NCBI GenBank assembly: GCA_003056245.1
Contig: MVDH01000004.1
Coordinates: 124,001 to 188,000 of the forward strand
Direction: 5' to 3'
DNA: 64,000 nucleotides
DNA from: Cellvibrio sp. 79
GTDB lineage: Bacteria > Pseudomonadota > Gammaproteobacteria > Pseudomonadales > Cellvibrionaceae
Position numbers and translations under genes: made by a program. The notes beneath the pieces were generated by a model. It had not been told where the DNA came from. It made no database searches and worked only from the letters and a program-made list of their open reading frames with translations. This document shows positions 55,934 through 64,000 of this stretch, one piece after another (the stretch's first letter is position 1; every line of letters starts with the position of its first letter).

Positions 55934-56856
55934 GTATTCTTGTCCTGGCCGAATTGGATGGCAATAAACTTAAAGGTTTGGCCGCACATGTTGTAAGTGC
56001 TGCAGCTGCCTGGCAACAACCGATAGATCTCCTTGTATATGGGAGCCAGGTTGATGAGGCCGCAAAAGAAGCTGCAAACTTATCGGGTGTTGCTCGCGTT
56101 CTGGTTGCGCAAGCTGATCACTTTGCGCATCCGCTCGTTGAAGATGTGCAGGATTTAGTGCTTTCAATTGCTAAAGAATACAGTGTGATAGTGGGTGCCC
56201 ACAGTGTTTTGGGTAAAAGTGTTATACCTGCAATTGCAGCGCGTCTGGATGTTTCTCCCATTACTGATGTTGTGGAGATCCATGCTCCATCTATTTATGT
56301 TCGTCCTGAATATGCAGGTAACATCTTTTCACGCATTGAAAATCATCAATCATTGCAAATTGTAACTGTTCGAAACACAGCATTTCGCCCCGTTTCTGCT
56401 GGTGGAAATGCAGAAGTTGTGTCTATTTCTGTACCTGCATCAAGAGCACTTAGCCGGTGGGTGAAAGAAGATATCAATCATTCAGATCGCCCCGAGTTAG
56501 GATCTGCACGTGTAGTAATTGCAGGCGGACGTAGTTTGGGTGAAAACTTTGACGCGCTTTTATCTCCTATCGCTGAAAAGCTGGATGCAGCTATAGGTGC
56601 AACCCGTGCCTGTGTCGATGCGGGTTTTGCCCCTAATGATTTACAGGTTGGCCAAACCGGAACTTTGATTGCACCGGATCTTTATATTGCGGTGGGAATA
56701 TCTGGCGCCATGCAGCATATTGCGGGTATTAAAGATAGCAAGGTTGTTGTTGCAATCAATCATGACCCTGACGCCCCAATTTTTAAATATGCCGATTATG
56801 GTGTTATAGCGGATTTATTTACCGCCTTGCCTGAATTGGATAAAGCATTGCAATAA
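55930..56856 (+). CDS. etfA: Electron transfer flavoprotein alpha subunit
   Basis: A 308-residue ETF alpha subunit that binds FAD. The FAD-domain motifs are RVVIAGGRSLGENF, VGQTGTLIAPDLYIAVGIS and AINHDPDAPIFKYADYG. It follows etfB with a 4-base overlap and precedes fpr by 24 nt. Confidence 0.97.
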   Translation: MSILVLAELDGNKLKGLAAHVVSAAAAWQQPIDLLVYGSQVDEAAKEAANLSGVARVLVAQADHFAHPLVEDVQDLVLSIAKEYSVIVGAHSVLGKSVIPAIAARLDVSPITDVVEIHAPSIYVRPEYAGNIFSRIENHQSLQIVTVRNTAFRPVSAGGNAEVVSISVPASRALSRWVKEDINHSDRPELGSARVVIAGGRSLGENFDALLSPIAEKLDAAIGATRACVDAGFAPNDLQVGQTGTLIAPDLYIAVGISGAMQHIAGIKDSKVVVAINHDPDAPIFKYADYGVIADLFTALPELDKALQ

Positions 56857-56880
56857 AACAGGAATTAATGAGAAGAATTT

Positions 56881-57657
56881 ATGAGCGCATTCAATACACA
56901 AAAAGTTTTAACCGTTAAGCATTGGAATGAAAGCTTATTTAGCTTTACCACAACTCGTGATGAGTCATTCCGTTTTGAGAATGGTCAATTTGTAATGATT
57001 GGCTTACAGCAAGAAACAAAACCTTTGTTGCGCGCGTATAGTATTGCCAGTCCAAACTATGAAGAACATCTGGAGTTTTTTAGTATCAAAGTTCCAAATG
57101 GCCCTCTAACTTCGTTGCTGCAACATATTAAAGTGGGTGACGATATTTTGGTTGGTAAAAAACCTACTGGCACCATATTGTTGTCAGATTTAAAACCGGG
57201 GCGCCATTTGTATTTACTATCAACTGGAACAGGGTTGGCTCCATTCATTAGTTTGATTCAGGATCCGGATACCTATGAACGATTCGAAAAAGTGATTCTT
57301 GTTCATGGTGTGCGTAAAGTGGATGACTTGGCGTACCGCGACTTCATTACTAAAGATTTACCCAACCATGAGTTTTTGGGTGAAGAGGTGCGCAACAAGC
57401 TTATTTACTACCCGACCGTAACACGTGAAGCGTTTACTAATCAGGGGCGATTGACTGATCTATTGGAAAATGGAAAGTTGTTAAGTGATATCGGTTTGCC
57501 ACCATTAAATCCGGAAACTGATAGGGCGATGCTGTGCGGCAGCCCGACAATGCTGGATGATACTTGTGCAATTCTTGATAAGGCTGGTTTGGTCGTGTCT
57601 CCTCGCATAGGTATAGCGGGTGATTATGTTATTGAGCGCGCATTTGTCGAAAAGTAA
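56881..57657 (+). CDS. fpr: Ferredoxin/flavodoxin-NADP reductase
   Basis: A 258-residue FAD enzyme of the bacterial FNR class (Pseudomonas FprA-like). The FAD motif is LLRAYSIASPNYEE and the NADP-binding site is LLSTGTGLAPFISL. The C-terminus ends in FVEK, typical of this subclass. It moves electrons between NADPH and ferredoxin or flavodoxin, in oxidative-stress and iron-sulfur metabolism. The association with etfBA in one operon is notable. A hairpin follows. Confidence 0.95.
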   Translation: MSAFNTQKVLTVKHWNESLFSFTTTRDESFRFENGQFVMIGLQQETKPLLRAYSIASPNYEEHLEFFSIKVPNGPLTSLLQHIKVGDDILVGKKPTGTILLSDLKPGRHLYLLSTGTGLAPFISLIQDPDTYERFEKVILVHGVRKVDDLAYRDFITKDLPNHEFLGEEVRNKLIYYPTVTREAFTNQGRLTDLLENGKLLSDIGLPPLNPETDRAMLCGSPTMLDDTCAILDKAGLVVSPRIGIAGDYVIERAFVEK

Positions 57658-57669
57658 TATTTTACTAGG

Positions 57670-57695
57670 GCAAATTGCCTTTTAAGGTAATTTGC
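57670..57695 (+). terminator. Hairpin terminator of the etfBA-fpr operon
   Basis: GCAAATTGCC / GGTAATTTGC pair (one mismatch) around a TTTTAA loop, 12 nt past the fpr stop, followed by TCTTCTTCC. Confidence 0.65.
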
Positions 57696-57697
57696 TC

Positions 57698-57746
57698 TTC
57701 TTCCTTCTTCCTTCTTCCTTCTTCCTTCTTCCTTCTTCCTTCTTCC
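57698..57746 (+). repeat. Heptamer tandem repeat, seven copies of TTCTTCC
   Basis: Seven perfect head-to-tail copies, 49 bases, directly after the fpr terminator hairpin. The run is entirely pyrimidine on the plus strand. Heptamer arrays are prone to slippage; since 7 is not a multiple of 3, any frame through it would vary. Confidence 0.97.
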
Positions 57747-58261
57747 TTTTTATCCCCCTCTTATTCCTGAAATGTAATCAGCGTTGGCGAGTCTTTTGTT
57801 TTTGGCGGGTGTTATGCTGTAAATTGCACGTGGCTTTGGAAAATGTAGTCTTTTGGCATAAAAGTCTTTACGGCTTATTAACGATGAAAGGTAAAAAAAT
57901 TAATACAATGTCGCCAAGTACCATAACTAGATATGCGAATTAGAGAAATTTTACGCAAATTTTTCTAAGGAATTTAACGAGTTACGCTTTTTTTACATCT
58001 TTCAGAGAAGCTTTGTATTAACGTAAATAATTGTAAAAAGCTTGTATGGCTGAGCCTATTTTTCTGAAGAATTCGTAGAATCCGCGACTTGGTTTAAGTG
58101 CCATAAAGTATTAGATATAAGAAATATAAAGAAAGGGCATTCGAATATAAAAATCATGTAACAAGTCATGTTTGATTAATGACTGAAAAAGTTGCCTGAT
58201 TTGCAGGTGTTTGTAAAAAGCTGTAAATCAATTGGGTTTCTAACTTTCAAGATGTGTGCCT

Positions 58262-58867
58262 ATGTCATATAAAGCAAAAAAAACCTTACCAGAGCGAATT
58301 ACGGGAATAGCGGTTGTTGTGCTGTTTCACGTAGTGATTATCTATCTCTTGCTTAATAATCTTGGTCATAATCCTTTAGAGATTGTTAAACAACAGATCG
58401 ATGCAAAAATTATTGAGGAAGAGGCTCCGCCTGAAGAAGAGGCGCCACCACCTCCTCCGCCTGATTTTGTGCCTCCACCGCCAGATTTTGTTCCACCTCC
58501 TGATATCGAGTTTGCAGCTGATGCTCCGCCACCAGCAGCTAATGCGATTACAGTTTCCAAAAAACCTGTAGAAGAGGTGAAAACAACTGGTGCTCGTCCG
58601 CCTAAAAAGGGTCTTAGTCGACCAACTTATCCTGCTGCCTCGACACGTTTGGGGGAGGAAGGCTCAGTCAGTTTGGCTCTTTATCTGGACGAAACTGGGA
58701 AAGTTCGTGAAGCAAAAGTTGATGCATCAAGTGGTTTCGAACGATTGGACGAGGCTGCTGTAAAGCATGCTGTTCGTGCATGGAAGTTTGAACCATGTAT
58801 GAAAGGTGCTCAGCCTGTTGCTTGTTGGCACCGTATCAAGTTCCGTTTCAAACTCGATGAAAAATAA
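58262..58867 (+). CDS. tonB: TonB energy transducer
   Basis: A 201-residue periplasm-spanning protein. Start at 58262 (ATG) rather than the upstream GTG. A membrane helix lies at about 12-33 (VVVLFHVVIIYLLL), then an acidic Pro-rich spacer (EEEAPPPPPPDFVPPPPD), then a TonB C-terminal domain (GSVSLALYLDETGKVREA, HAVRAWKFEPCMKG). It carries the energy from ExbB/ExbD to outer-membrane receptors. It is the first gene of an operon. No receptor gene lies in the window. Confidence 0.93.
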   Translation: MSYKAKKTLPERITGIAVVVLFHVVIIYLLLNNLGHNPLEIVKQQIDAKIIEEEAPPEEEAPPPPPPDFVPPPPDFVPPPDIEFAADAPPPAANAITVSKKPVEEVKTTGARPPKKGLSRPTYPAASTRLGEEGSVSLALYLDETGKVREAKVDASSGFERLDEAAVKHAVRAWKFEPCMKGAQPVACWHRIKFRFKLDEK

Positions 58868-58929
58868 TCGACTTGTTACATTTTTTATAACTTCGAATTG
58901 ATAAACATATCTACACGTAGGATTTAAAC

Positions 58930-59877
58930 ATGAAAGCAAAATTCTCATCATCTTTAGTGTTGCAACTTGTGCTGTTGTTGGGTGCTCCACTTTCCTTGAG
59001 TTCTGCCTATGCTCAGGACGCAACTGCACCTGATGCAGCAGCTCCTTCTGCTGTTGAAGCTGCTCCAGCTGATGCAACTGCAGTTGATCCTAATGCTGCA
59101 CCAGTAGATCCATCTGCTGCTCCTGTTGATGCAACTGCTGTTGAAGCTAGCTCGGTAGCGAGCTCAGACGATGCGGCGAATGCTGCTACTGCGGCTGAAG
59201 CTGCTACTGCTGAGCACGGCTCTCAATTCGGCTTGAAAGAGCTGTGGGAACAAGGTGACGTTATTGCTAAAGGCACTTTGATCATCATGATCATCATGTC
59301 AGCAGCGACCTGGTATGTATTGGTTACCAAGCTGATTCAACAACAAGGTTTGTTGTCTCAAGCTAAAGCTACCCGTAAGTTCTGGGAAAGCAAAGATTTG
59401 GCTGAAGGCCTGAAGGTTTACAAAGAGAGCAGTGCATTCCGTGCTGTAGCGGAAGAAGGCATTCTGGCTGTTAAGCAGCACGCTGCTCGCACTGGTGAGA
59501 AAGTTGATTTGTCTGATTGGGTTGCTCACCAATTGCAACGTACTGTTGAGCAAGTAAGTGGTCAATTGCAAACTGGTCTGTCAACACTTGCAACTGTTGG
59601 TTCATGTTCTCCGTTCGTTGGTCTGTTCGGTACTGTATGGGGTATTTACCACGCGTTGATTGCGATCGGCATCACTGGTCAAGCAAGTATCGATAAAGTG
59701 GCGGGTCCAGTGGGTGAAGCACTGATCATGACTGCAATCGGTCTGGGTGTAGCGGTACCTGCAGTATTGGCTTACAACTGGTTGGTTCGTCGTAACAAAG
59801 TAATCGTTGAGTCTCTGCGTAAGTTTGCTGGTGATATTCATGCAAACCTCGCTATGGGTGTTCGTGGCGGTCAGTAA
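58930..59877 (+). CDS. exbB: ExbB/TolQ-family proton channel with Ala-rich periplasmic N-terminus
   Basis: A 315-residue protein with a signal peptide (about 1-28) and an Ala/Asp/Pro-rich stretch (about 29-95), then the MotA/TolQ/ExbB fold. The membrane helices lie at about 115-135 and in the SPFVGLFGTVWGIYHALIAI and GEALIMTAIGLGVAVPAVLA regions. With ExbD it uses the proton gradient to drive TonB. It is followed by an unusual intercistronic hairpin. Confidence 0.93.
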   Translation: MKAKFSSSLVLQLVLLLGAPLSLSSAYAQDATAPDAAAPSAVEAAPADATAVDPNAAPVDPSAAPVDATAVEASSVASSDDAANAATAAEAATAEHGSQFGLKELWEQGDVIAKGTLIIMIIMSAATWYVLVTKLIQQQGLLSQAKATRKFWESKDLAEGLKVYKESSAFRAVAEEGILAVKQHAARTGEKVDLSDWVAHQLQRTVEQVSGQLQTGLSTLATVGSCSPFVGLFGTVWGIYHALIAIGITGQASIDKVAGPVGEALIMTAIGLGVAVPAVLAYNWLVRRNKVIVESLRKFAGDIHANLAMGVRGGQ

Positions 59878-59896
59878 TTAGCCGTTTAACCGTAAC

Positions 59897-59925
59897 AAGA
59901 GCTTGGGACTTTTACCCAAGCTCTT
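59897..59925 (+). other. Stable intercistronic hairpin between exbB and exbD
   Basis: An exact 11-bp stem (AAGAGCTTGGG / CCCAAGCTCTT) with a 7-nt loop, 20 nt after the exbB stop. It has no T-tract after it, so it is more likely an mRNA-processing or stability element or a partial attenuator than a terminator. Confidence 0.7.
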
Positions 59926-59950
59926 ATGAATAACCCCGGGAGTTAACATT

Positions 59951-60367
59951 ATGGGCATGAATATTTCTGCTGGCGAAGAAGAAGAGCTTAACTCAACAAT
60001 CAACACCACTCCGCTTGTGGACGTTATGTTGGTTATGCTGATTATCTTCCTGATTACTATTCCGGTTGTAATCAAAACTGTGCAAATTGAGTTGCCTAAC
60101 GTTTCAAATACACCGACGCAGACTAAACCAGAAAACATTGTGATCGCTGTAACCAAAGATGGCGAATACTATTGGAATGACGCAAGAATTGCAGATAAGG
60201 CAACTCTTTTGGCCAAACTGAAAGAAGTTTCTGTTATTCGTCCTCAGCCTGAGGTTCACATTCGTGGTGACTTGGCTGGCCGTTATGAACACGTTGGTCG
60301 TTTGGTTTTATATTGTCAGCGTTCAGGTATTAGCAAAATTGGATTTATTACAATTCCAGTTCGATAA
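59951..60367 (+). CDS. exbD: ExbD/TolR-family protein (first copy)
   Basis: A 138-residue single-pass protein. The membrane helix holds the essential Asp in TTPLVDVMLVMLIIFL, and the periplasmic domain follows (EVHIRGDLAGRYEHVGR). It has a GGGAG site. It is one of two exbD genes in a row. Confidence 0.93.
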   Translation: MGMNISAGEEEELNSTINTTPLVDVMLVMLIIFLITIPVVIKTVQIELPNVSNTPTQTKPENIVIAVTKDGEYYWNDARIADKATLLAKLKEVSVIRPQPEVHIRGDLAGRYEHVGRLVLYCQRSGISKIGFITIPVR

Positions 60368-60395
60368 GTGAATGCATTAAGCCGAGGTTATTACT

Positions 60396-60815
60396 ATGGG
60401 CATGAATGTTGGTAACAGTGCTAGCGATGACGTAATGGTGGAGATGAACACCACTCCATTGATCGACGTTATGCTGGTTTTAATTGTAATGTTAATTATT
60501 ACTCTGCCTATCCAGACTCACGCAGTGAAAATGGATATGCCGATAAATAGTTCCCCACCACCTACGGTATTGCCAACTATTATCAGTATCGAAGTGGACT
60601 TTGATGGCACTATGCGTTGGGATGGCACAGTGGTTCGTGATGGTGAGATGCTGAAGAATTATATGCTTCATGCTGCTGATATGGATCCAATGCCTGAGAT
60701 TCATTTAAAACCTCACAAGCTGGCTAAATACGATATCGTTGCAAAAGTATTGGCAACAGCCCAACGTTTGGGTTTAACCAATATTGGTATTATCGGTAAT
60801 GAAAAGCTTGAGTAA
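60396..60815 (+). CDS. exbD: ExbD/TolR-family protein (second copy)
   Basis: A 139-residue ExbD paralogue with the same helix pattern, TTPLIDVMLVLIVMLIITLP, and a periplasmic domain ending in GLTNIGIIGNEKLE. Paired ExbD genes are common in Xanthomonas- and Cellvibrio-type TonB clusters. Its stop codon lies inside the loop of a terminator hairpin. Confidence 0.92.
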   Translation: MGMNVGNSASDDVMVEMNTTPLIDVMLVLIVMLIITLPIQTHAVKMDMPINSSPPPTVLPTIISIEVDFDGTMRWDGTVVRDGEMLKNYMLHAADMDPMPEIHLKPHKLAKYDIVAKVLATAQRLGLTNIGIIGNEKLE

Positions 60816-60827
60816 TCAAGCTTTTTT
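60802..60827 (+). terminator. Terminator overlapping the second exbD stop codon
   Basis: AAAAGCTTGA / TCAAGCTTTT (10 bp) around a GTAA loop that includes the stop codon, followed by TTATTTTC. It would limit read-through into the TPR gene. Confidence 0.85.
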
Positions 60828-60892
60828 ATTTTCAGCGATATAAATTTGTCTTTAAATTGCTTGAATTTTTACGTCACAAAAGAGTTGAAGCT

Positions 60893-62161
60893 ATGTTGTC
60901 CAATAAAAAGTTAAATCGTTTTCTTCGCGTTGCTGTGCTTGGTGTTTGTTCCAGTATGGCAATTGCTCCAGTAGTTAGTCAGCATGCTTTTGCAGCTAAG
61001 GCAGCAGAAACACAAAAAGTGAGTTCCAAAATAGGCAAGCCGCTTAAAGAAGCTCGCGATTTGATGGATGCTAAAAAGTGGAAAGAAGCCCTCGCCAAGA
61101 CTAAAGAAGTTGCCGCGATGGAAGGAAAAAATGCCACTGAAGATGCCATCATTAATGAAATGCTGGCTTTCTGTATGGTTAACTTGAAAGATTATGCTGG
61201 TGCAGTAGCTGTATATGAAAAAATGCTTGCTGCAGGCCAATTCAAAAAGGAAGAAGAGCCAAAGCGTATTCTAAATATGTCGCAAATTTATTTTGCATTG
61301 AAAAACTATCCAAAGGCAATTGAGCTTAGTGAGCGTTACCTCAAGGCAACTGGTGGTTCTGACTTAGAAGTACTGCGTCAAATTGCTCAGGGTTATTATT
61401 TGCAAAATAACTTTGCCCGCTCTGAAGAGTATGCAAAACGTATTATTGATGCTGCTAAAAAACAGGGTAAGCCTGTTGAAGAAGAATGGTTGCAGCTTTT
61501 GATGAGCTCGCAGCACAAGCAAAATAAGAAAGCAGATGTTGTTGCTACATTAGAGCAGTTATTGCAAACACATCCAACTGATCAGTATTGGTCGGATATG
61601 TTCACTTACTTGTTGCAAGGCTCATCGTTTAGCGATCGTCAAAATGTTATTTATTTGAAGCTGGTTCAAAAGGCTGGCTTGTTGCAGCCGGATGAATACA
61701 TCGAGCTTGCAGAGTTGTCAATTGCAGTAACCAATCCAGGTGATGCCAAAACTATTTTGGAAGAAGGTTTTGCTAAAGGTGTATTAGGTAAGAGTGCTTC
61801 AAAAGATCGTGACTTGAAGCTTTTGAACCTTGCTAAAACACAAGCTGCTGAAGATTTGAAGTTGTTGCCATCTATTGAAAAAGAAGCAGCTGCTAAACCA
61901 ACAGGTGAAGCGCTGATTAAAGTTGGTGAGGCTTACTTAGGGCACGCTCAATACGAAAATGCCATTGCTGCCTTCACTAAGGGCTTGGCAAAAGGTGGCG
62001 TTAACAATATTAAAGATGATGTAAATATTAATATTGGTATTGCTAACCTGGCATTGAATAAGAAGCAAGAAGCTATCAGCGCGTTTAAGCAAGTTCCAGC
62101 TTCGTCCAAGTTGGGTCTTCTTTCTCGTTTGTGGATAATTCAGGCCAATAAAACTAAATAA
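60893..62161 (+). CDS. Periplasmic TPR-repeat protein of the TonB cluster
   Basis: A 422-residue protein with a signal peptide (about 1-34, ending HAFA) and TPR-type helical repeats (MDAKKWKEALAKTKEVAAM, KDYAGAVAVYEKML, LKNYPKAIELSERYLKATGG, AQYENAIAAFTKGLAKGG). Comparable TPR proteins accompany TonB/ExbB/ExbD clusters in Shewanella and Vibrio and are thought to hold the complex or link to receptors. Start at 60893 by signal peptide; the ribosome site is weak. It lies after the exbD terminator and is likely expressed by read-through or its own promoter. Confidence 0.85.
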   Translation: MLSNKKLNRFLRVAVLGVCSSMAIAPVVSQHAFAAKAAETQKVSSKIGKPLKEARDLMDAKKWKEALAKTKEVAAMEGKNATEDAIINEMLAFCMVNLKDYAGAVAVYEKMLAAGQFKKEEEPKRILNMSQIYFALKNYPKAIELSERYLKATGGSDLEVLRQIAQGYYLQNNFARSEEYAKRIIDAAKKQGKPVEEEWLQLLMSSQHKQNKKADVVATLEQLLQTHPTDQYWSDMFTYLLQGSSFSDRQNVIYLKLVQKAGLLQPDEYIELAELSIAVTNPGDAKTILEEGFAKGVLGKSASKDRDLKLLNLAKTQAAEDLKLLPSIEKEAAAKPTGEALIKVGEAYLGHAQYENAIAAFTKGLAKGGVNNIKDDVNINIGIANLALNKKQEAISAFKQVPASSKLGLLSRLWIIQANKTK

Positions 62162-62222
62162 GATTTCAAATTGATTTTAATCATTCATTATTTAATGATT
62201 AAAGTGATGTTGTAGATCTTTT

Positions 62223-62258
62223 AAATGCCAGTGCAATTTATTGTCCTGGCATTTTTAT
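62223..62258 (+). terminator. Terminator of the TonB operon
   Basis: A 9-bp stem (AAATGCCAG / CTGGCATTT) with a 14-nt loop and TTATTT after it, about 60 nt past the TPR stop. Confidence 0.8.
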
Positions 62259-62354
62259 TTCCGACCTCAGTAATGCTTCGTGCATTTGTAGTCGTGCAAT
62301 TCACTTCTAACTTAGTTTATTTCAAGAGATGCTAATTTGTGCGAGATGGCGCAA

Positions 62355-63107
62355 TTAATAGAGTGCTCTTTTAAATAATCCAATCGCCATTTGATAGCCT
62401 AGTAATTGCAGTTCTGCATCATAACGATCGCCTTCATCACGCATAAATGCGTGCACGCCATTAAATTCATGCCAAGTAAAATTCACAGCTTTTTCAACCA
62501 AATTTCTATACACCAGTGCACGACCTTCTGCAGGTATATGTGGGTCCTGCTTGCCCCAGATCATTTGTAGCTCGCCTTTAATTTCATTCGTGCGAGTTAA
62601 ACTTTCATTACCTGATTTTGATGGGGTGAGACCGGAGTGAATATCGGTTGCGTAGAAACAACTGGTAGCTAAAATCGCCGGATTGATTGCAGCGCGATAG
62701 GCAAGACCGCCGCCCAGGCAAAACCCCATTGCGCCAATTTTTCCGGAGCAATAATCCAGCGTGTGCAAATAATCAATCATGGTTTGTGTATCAGAATCAT
62801 GTGCTTCAAGATACTTGGCAACTTTGTCAGCATTCCCTTTATCTCGGCCGGCATCATCATAACCAAGCACGGTTCCAATTGGATTTAACTCATGGAAAAC
62901 CTCAGGAACAATCACCACAAAACCATGGCCAGCCATAATTTGTGCGCTGCGGCGAATAGGTGAGGTTTGCTGAAAAATTTCGGAGTATAGAATAATTGCA
63001 GGGAATTTTTTTCCATTGGTTTCAATGCTGTCTTTAGGGTGATATACATAACAGCGCATAGTGCCGGTGGGTGTTTCCAAATCAATCTGATGATTTTGAA
63101 TTAACAT
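62355..63107 (-). CDS. Dienelactone hydrolase family protein
   Basis: A 250-residue alpha/beta hydrolase with a cysteine nucleophile. The nucleophile elbow is GFCLGGGLAYRA; the acid and base are likely D in WGKQDPHIP and H in NGVHAFMRDEGD. Family members cleave lactones such as dienelactone, but many are general esterases. GGAG lies before the ATG. It is 22 nt downstream of pabB in the same direction, so possibly in its operon. Confidence 0.9.
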   Translation of the reverse strand: MLIQNHQIDLETPTGTMRCYVYHPKDSIETNGKKFPAIILYSEIFQQTSPIRRSAQIMAGHGFVVIVPEVFHELNPIGTVLGYDDAGRDKGNADKVAKYLEAHDSDTQTMIDYLHTLDYCSGKIGAMGFCLGGGLAYRAAINPAILATSCFYATDIHSGLTPSKSGNESLTRTNEIKGELQMIWGKQDPHIPAEGRALVYRNLVEKAVNFTWHEFNGVHAFMRDEGDRYDAELQLLGYQMAIGLFKRALY

Positions 63108-63129
63108 TTTCTCTCCTCGGTTATTTCAA

Positions 63130-64000
63130 TTAACTAAAGTTGAGTTCCAATGTATTCATCAATACTTCGACTTTAGCAATGGACTCTCGATATTCCTGTT
63201 CAGTTTCTGAATCGGCAACTATTCCGCCGCCGCCCCAGCAATATATTTTATTGTGATCACATACCAACGTTCGTATTGCGATGCTCGTATCCATATGCCC
63301 ATTTGAGCTGATATAACCCACACTGCCGCAATAAAGCGAGCGACGGGTTGGTTCAAGTTCTTCAATAATTTCCATTGCCCGGATTTTCGGGGCACCGGTA
63401 ATGCTTCCTCCCGGGAAGCTATCGCGCAGTACCTCGATTGCTGTTGCACCTTCACGCAACTCAGCAGTGACTGTACTCACCAGGTGATGAACATTGGCGA
63501 AGCTTTGTAGCTCGCACAGTTTTGGTACTTGTACATTAATGCAGTGCTTGCTGAGATCATTACGCAGCAAATCCACAATCATTACATTTTCAGAACGATT
63601 CTTCAGGCTCTGCTGCAACCACTGGGCATTGACCATATCTTCTGCGGTTGATATTCCCCGTTTAATTGTTCCTTTGATTGGTTTGGTTTCTACCTGTTTA
63701 CCATTGACCTGAATAAAACGCTCCGGAGATAAGCTGAGTACAGCCCCGTTTTTTAGTTGCATAAAACCGGAAAAAGGTGAAGGCAGGGCTTTGCGCAATA
63801 ACAAATAGGCAGTTAAAGGATTGCCGTGAAAGTCTGCATCAAACCGTTGAGCAAAATTTACCTGATAACAATCGCCCGCAAGAATATATTCCTGGATTCT
63901 GGCAATAGCTGCGTAATAATTTTCAGGACTAAGGTTGCGATTAAATTTGCTAATCTTGAAAATATTTTCATTATCAGAAAAAAATAATTCCAGATCGCGA
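63130..64000 (-). CDS. pabB: Aminodeoxychorismate synthase component I (3' part)
   Basis: The coding frame is open to the right edge; the N-terminal part is outside the window. It makes 4-amino-4-deoxychorismate from chorismate for folate. Chorismate-binding motifs are visible: GDCYQVNFAQRF, LSLSPERFI, the PIKGT segment that distinguishes PabB from TrpE (PIAGT), and FPGGSITGAPKIRAMEII, then YCWGGGGIVADSETEQEYRE. The C-terminal 290 residues are seen. Confidence 0.93.
   Translation of the reverse strand, partial: RDLELFFSDNENIFKISKFNRNLSPENYYAAIARIQEYILAGDCYQVNFAQRFDADFHGNPLTAYLLLRKALPSPFSGFMQLKNGAVLSLSPERFIQVNGKQVETKPIKGTIKRGISTAEDMVNAQWLQQSLKNRSENVMIVDLLRNDLSKHCINVQVPKLCELQSFANVHHLVSTVTAELREGATAIEVLRDSFPGGSITGAPKIRAMEIIEELEPTRRSLYCGSVGYISSNGHMDTSIAIRTLVCDHNKIYCWGGGGIVADSETEQEYRESIAKVEVLMNTLELNFS

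Larger units (their letters stand above)
57658..58261. other. Intergenic region with terminator and heptamer tandem repeat
   Basis: About 600 bases between fpr and tonB. The left end holds an fpr terminator and seven copies of TTCTTCC. The rest is AT-rich and should include the tonB-operon promoter; iron-regulated (Fur) control would be expected but no convincing Fur box was identified by eye. No coding frame is believable. Confidence 0.4.

Noticed and set aside
57692-57943. Frame through the heptamer repeat reading LLPSSFF units
   Set aside because: It has a TTG start with no ribosome site and a product dictated by the repeat; it lies in the terminator region of fpr.
58366-58560. Gly/Ser-rich minus-strand frame in tonB
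   Set aside because: It is the complement of the TonB proline-rich spacer.

Overview
The window reads as a piece of a gammaproteobacterial chromosome close to Cellvibrio / Cellvibrionaceae. This is inferred from three things. Gene order matches the pseudomonads (mltD-gloB-methyltransferase-rnhA-dnaQ-fimL-nudC; nudJ-mnmA-hflD-purB). Several secreted proteins carry long poly-serine linkers, as in saprophytic cellvibrios. One secreted enzyme carries a carbohydrate-binding module (CBM6). No rRNA, tRNA, CRISPR array, insertion sequence or prophage was seen; most of the window is ordinary chromosome with a few accessory islands.

Layout. 0-5 kb: an edge-truncated membrane-anchored protein, a secreted zinc metalloprotease with beta/gamma-crystallin and CBM6 domains, proS, a HIT hydrolase and an HU-like protein with a Lys/Ala tail. 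5-11.4 kb, minus strand: a GNAT pair, the ribosomal oxygenase roxA, and the conserved block nudJ-mnmA-hflD-purB. 11.6-19.1 kb: a Ser-rich lipoprotein and a two-gene RND efflux pump. 19.3-23 kb: small accessory genes (PAP2-like membrane protein, GNATs, PaiB-like protein, glycosyltransferase). 23.7-26.1 kb: a compact operon of a pseudo-receiver/winged-helix protein, a small Ras-like GTPase and three roadblock-like proteins, resembling a sensor-less actinobacterial conservon. 26-33 kb: class 3 lipase, GFA protein, PLP C-S lyase, a MshEN-like/lipobox/FN3 fusion, a chemoreceptor and a secreted CYTH-like protein. 33-40.4 kb: rimO, a minor pilin, a membrane glutaredoxin, OsmC, an old yellow enzyme, an MDR oxidoreductase with a divergent LysR regulator, and a pirin. 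40.5-52.4 kb: pgm, then the mltD-to-nudC block, sohB and msrA. 52.4-57.7 kb: a redox unit with etfBA-fpr facing a FinR-like LysR gene and ETF-ubiquinone oxidoreductase. 58.3-62.2 kb: a TonB energising operon (tonB-exbB-exbD-exbD-TPR). 62.4-64 kb: dienelactone hydrolase and the 3' part of pabB.

How genes work together. The ETF cluster links acyl-CoA-type dehydrogenases to ubiquinone and, through the adjacent ferredoxin-NADP reductase, possibly to NADPH. The TonB operon would power uptake of siderophores or glycans, although no receptor lies here. FimL and the minor pilin belong to type IV pilus biology. The most unusual items are the GTPase/roadblock operon, the MshEN-lipobox-FN3 fusion, the secreted CYTH-like protein and a seven-copy heptamer microsatellite between fpr and tonB. 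All functional names rest on motif reading and family memory; no database search was run.
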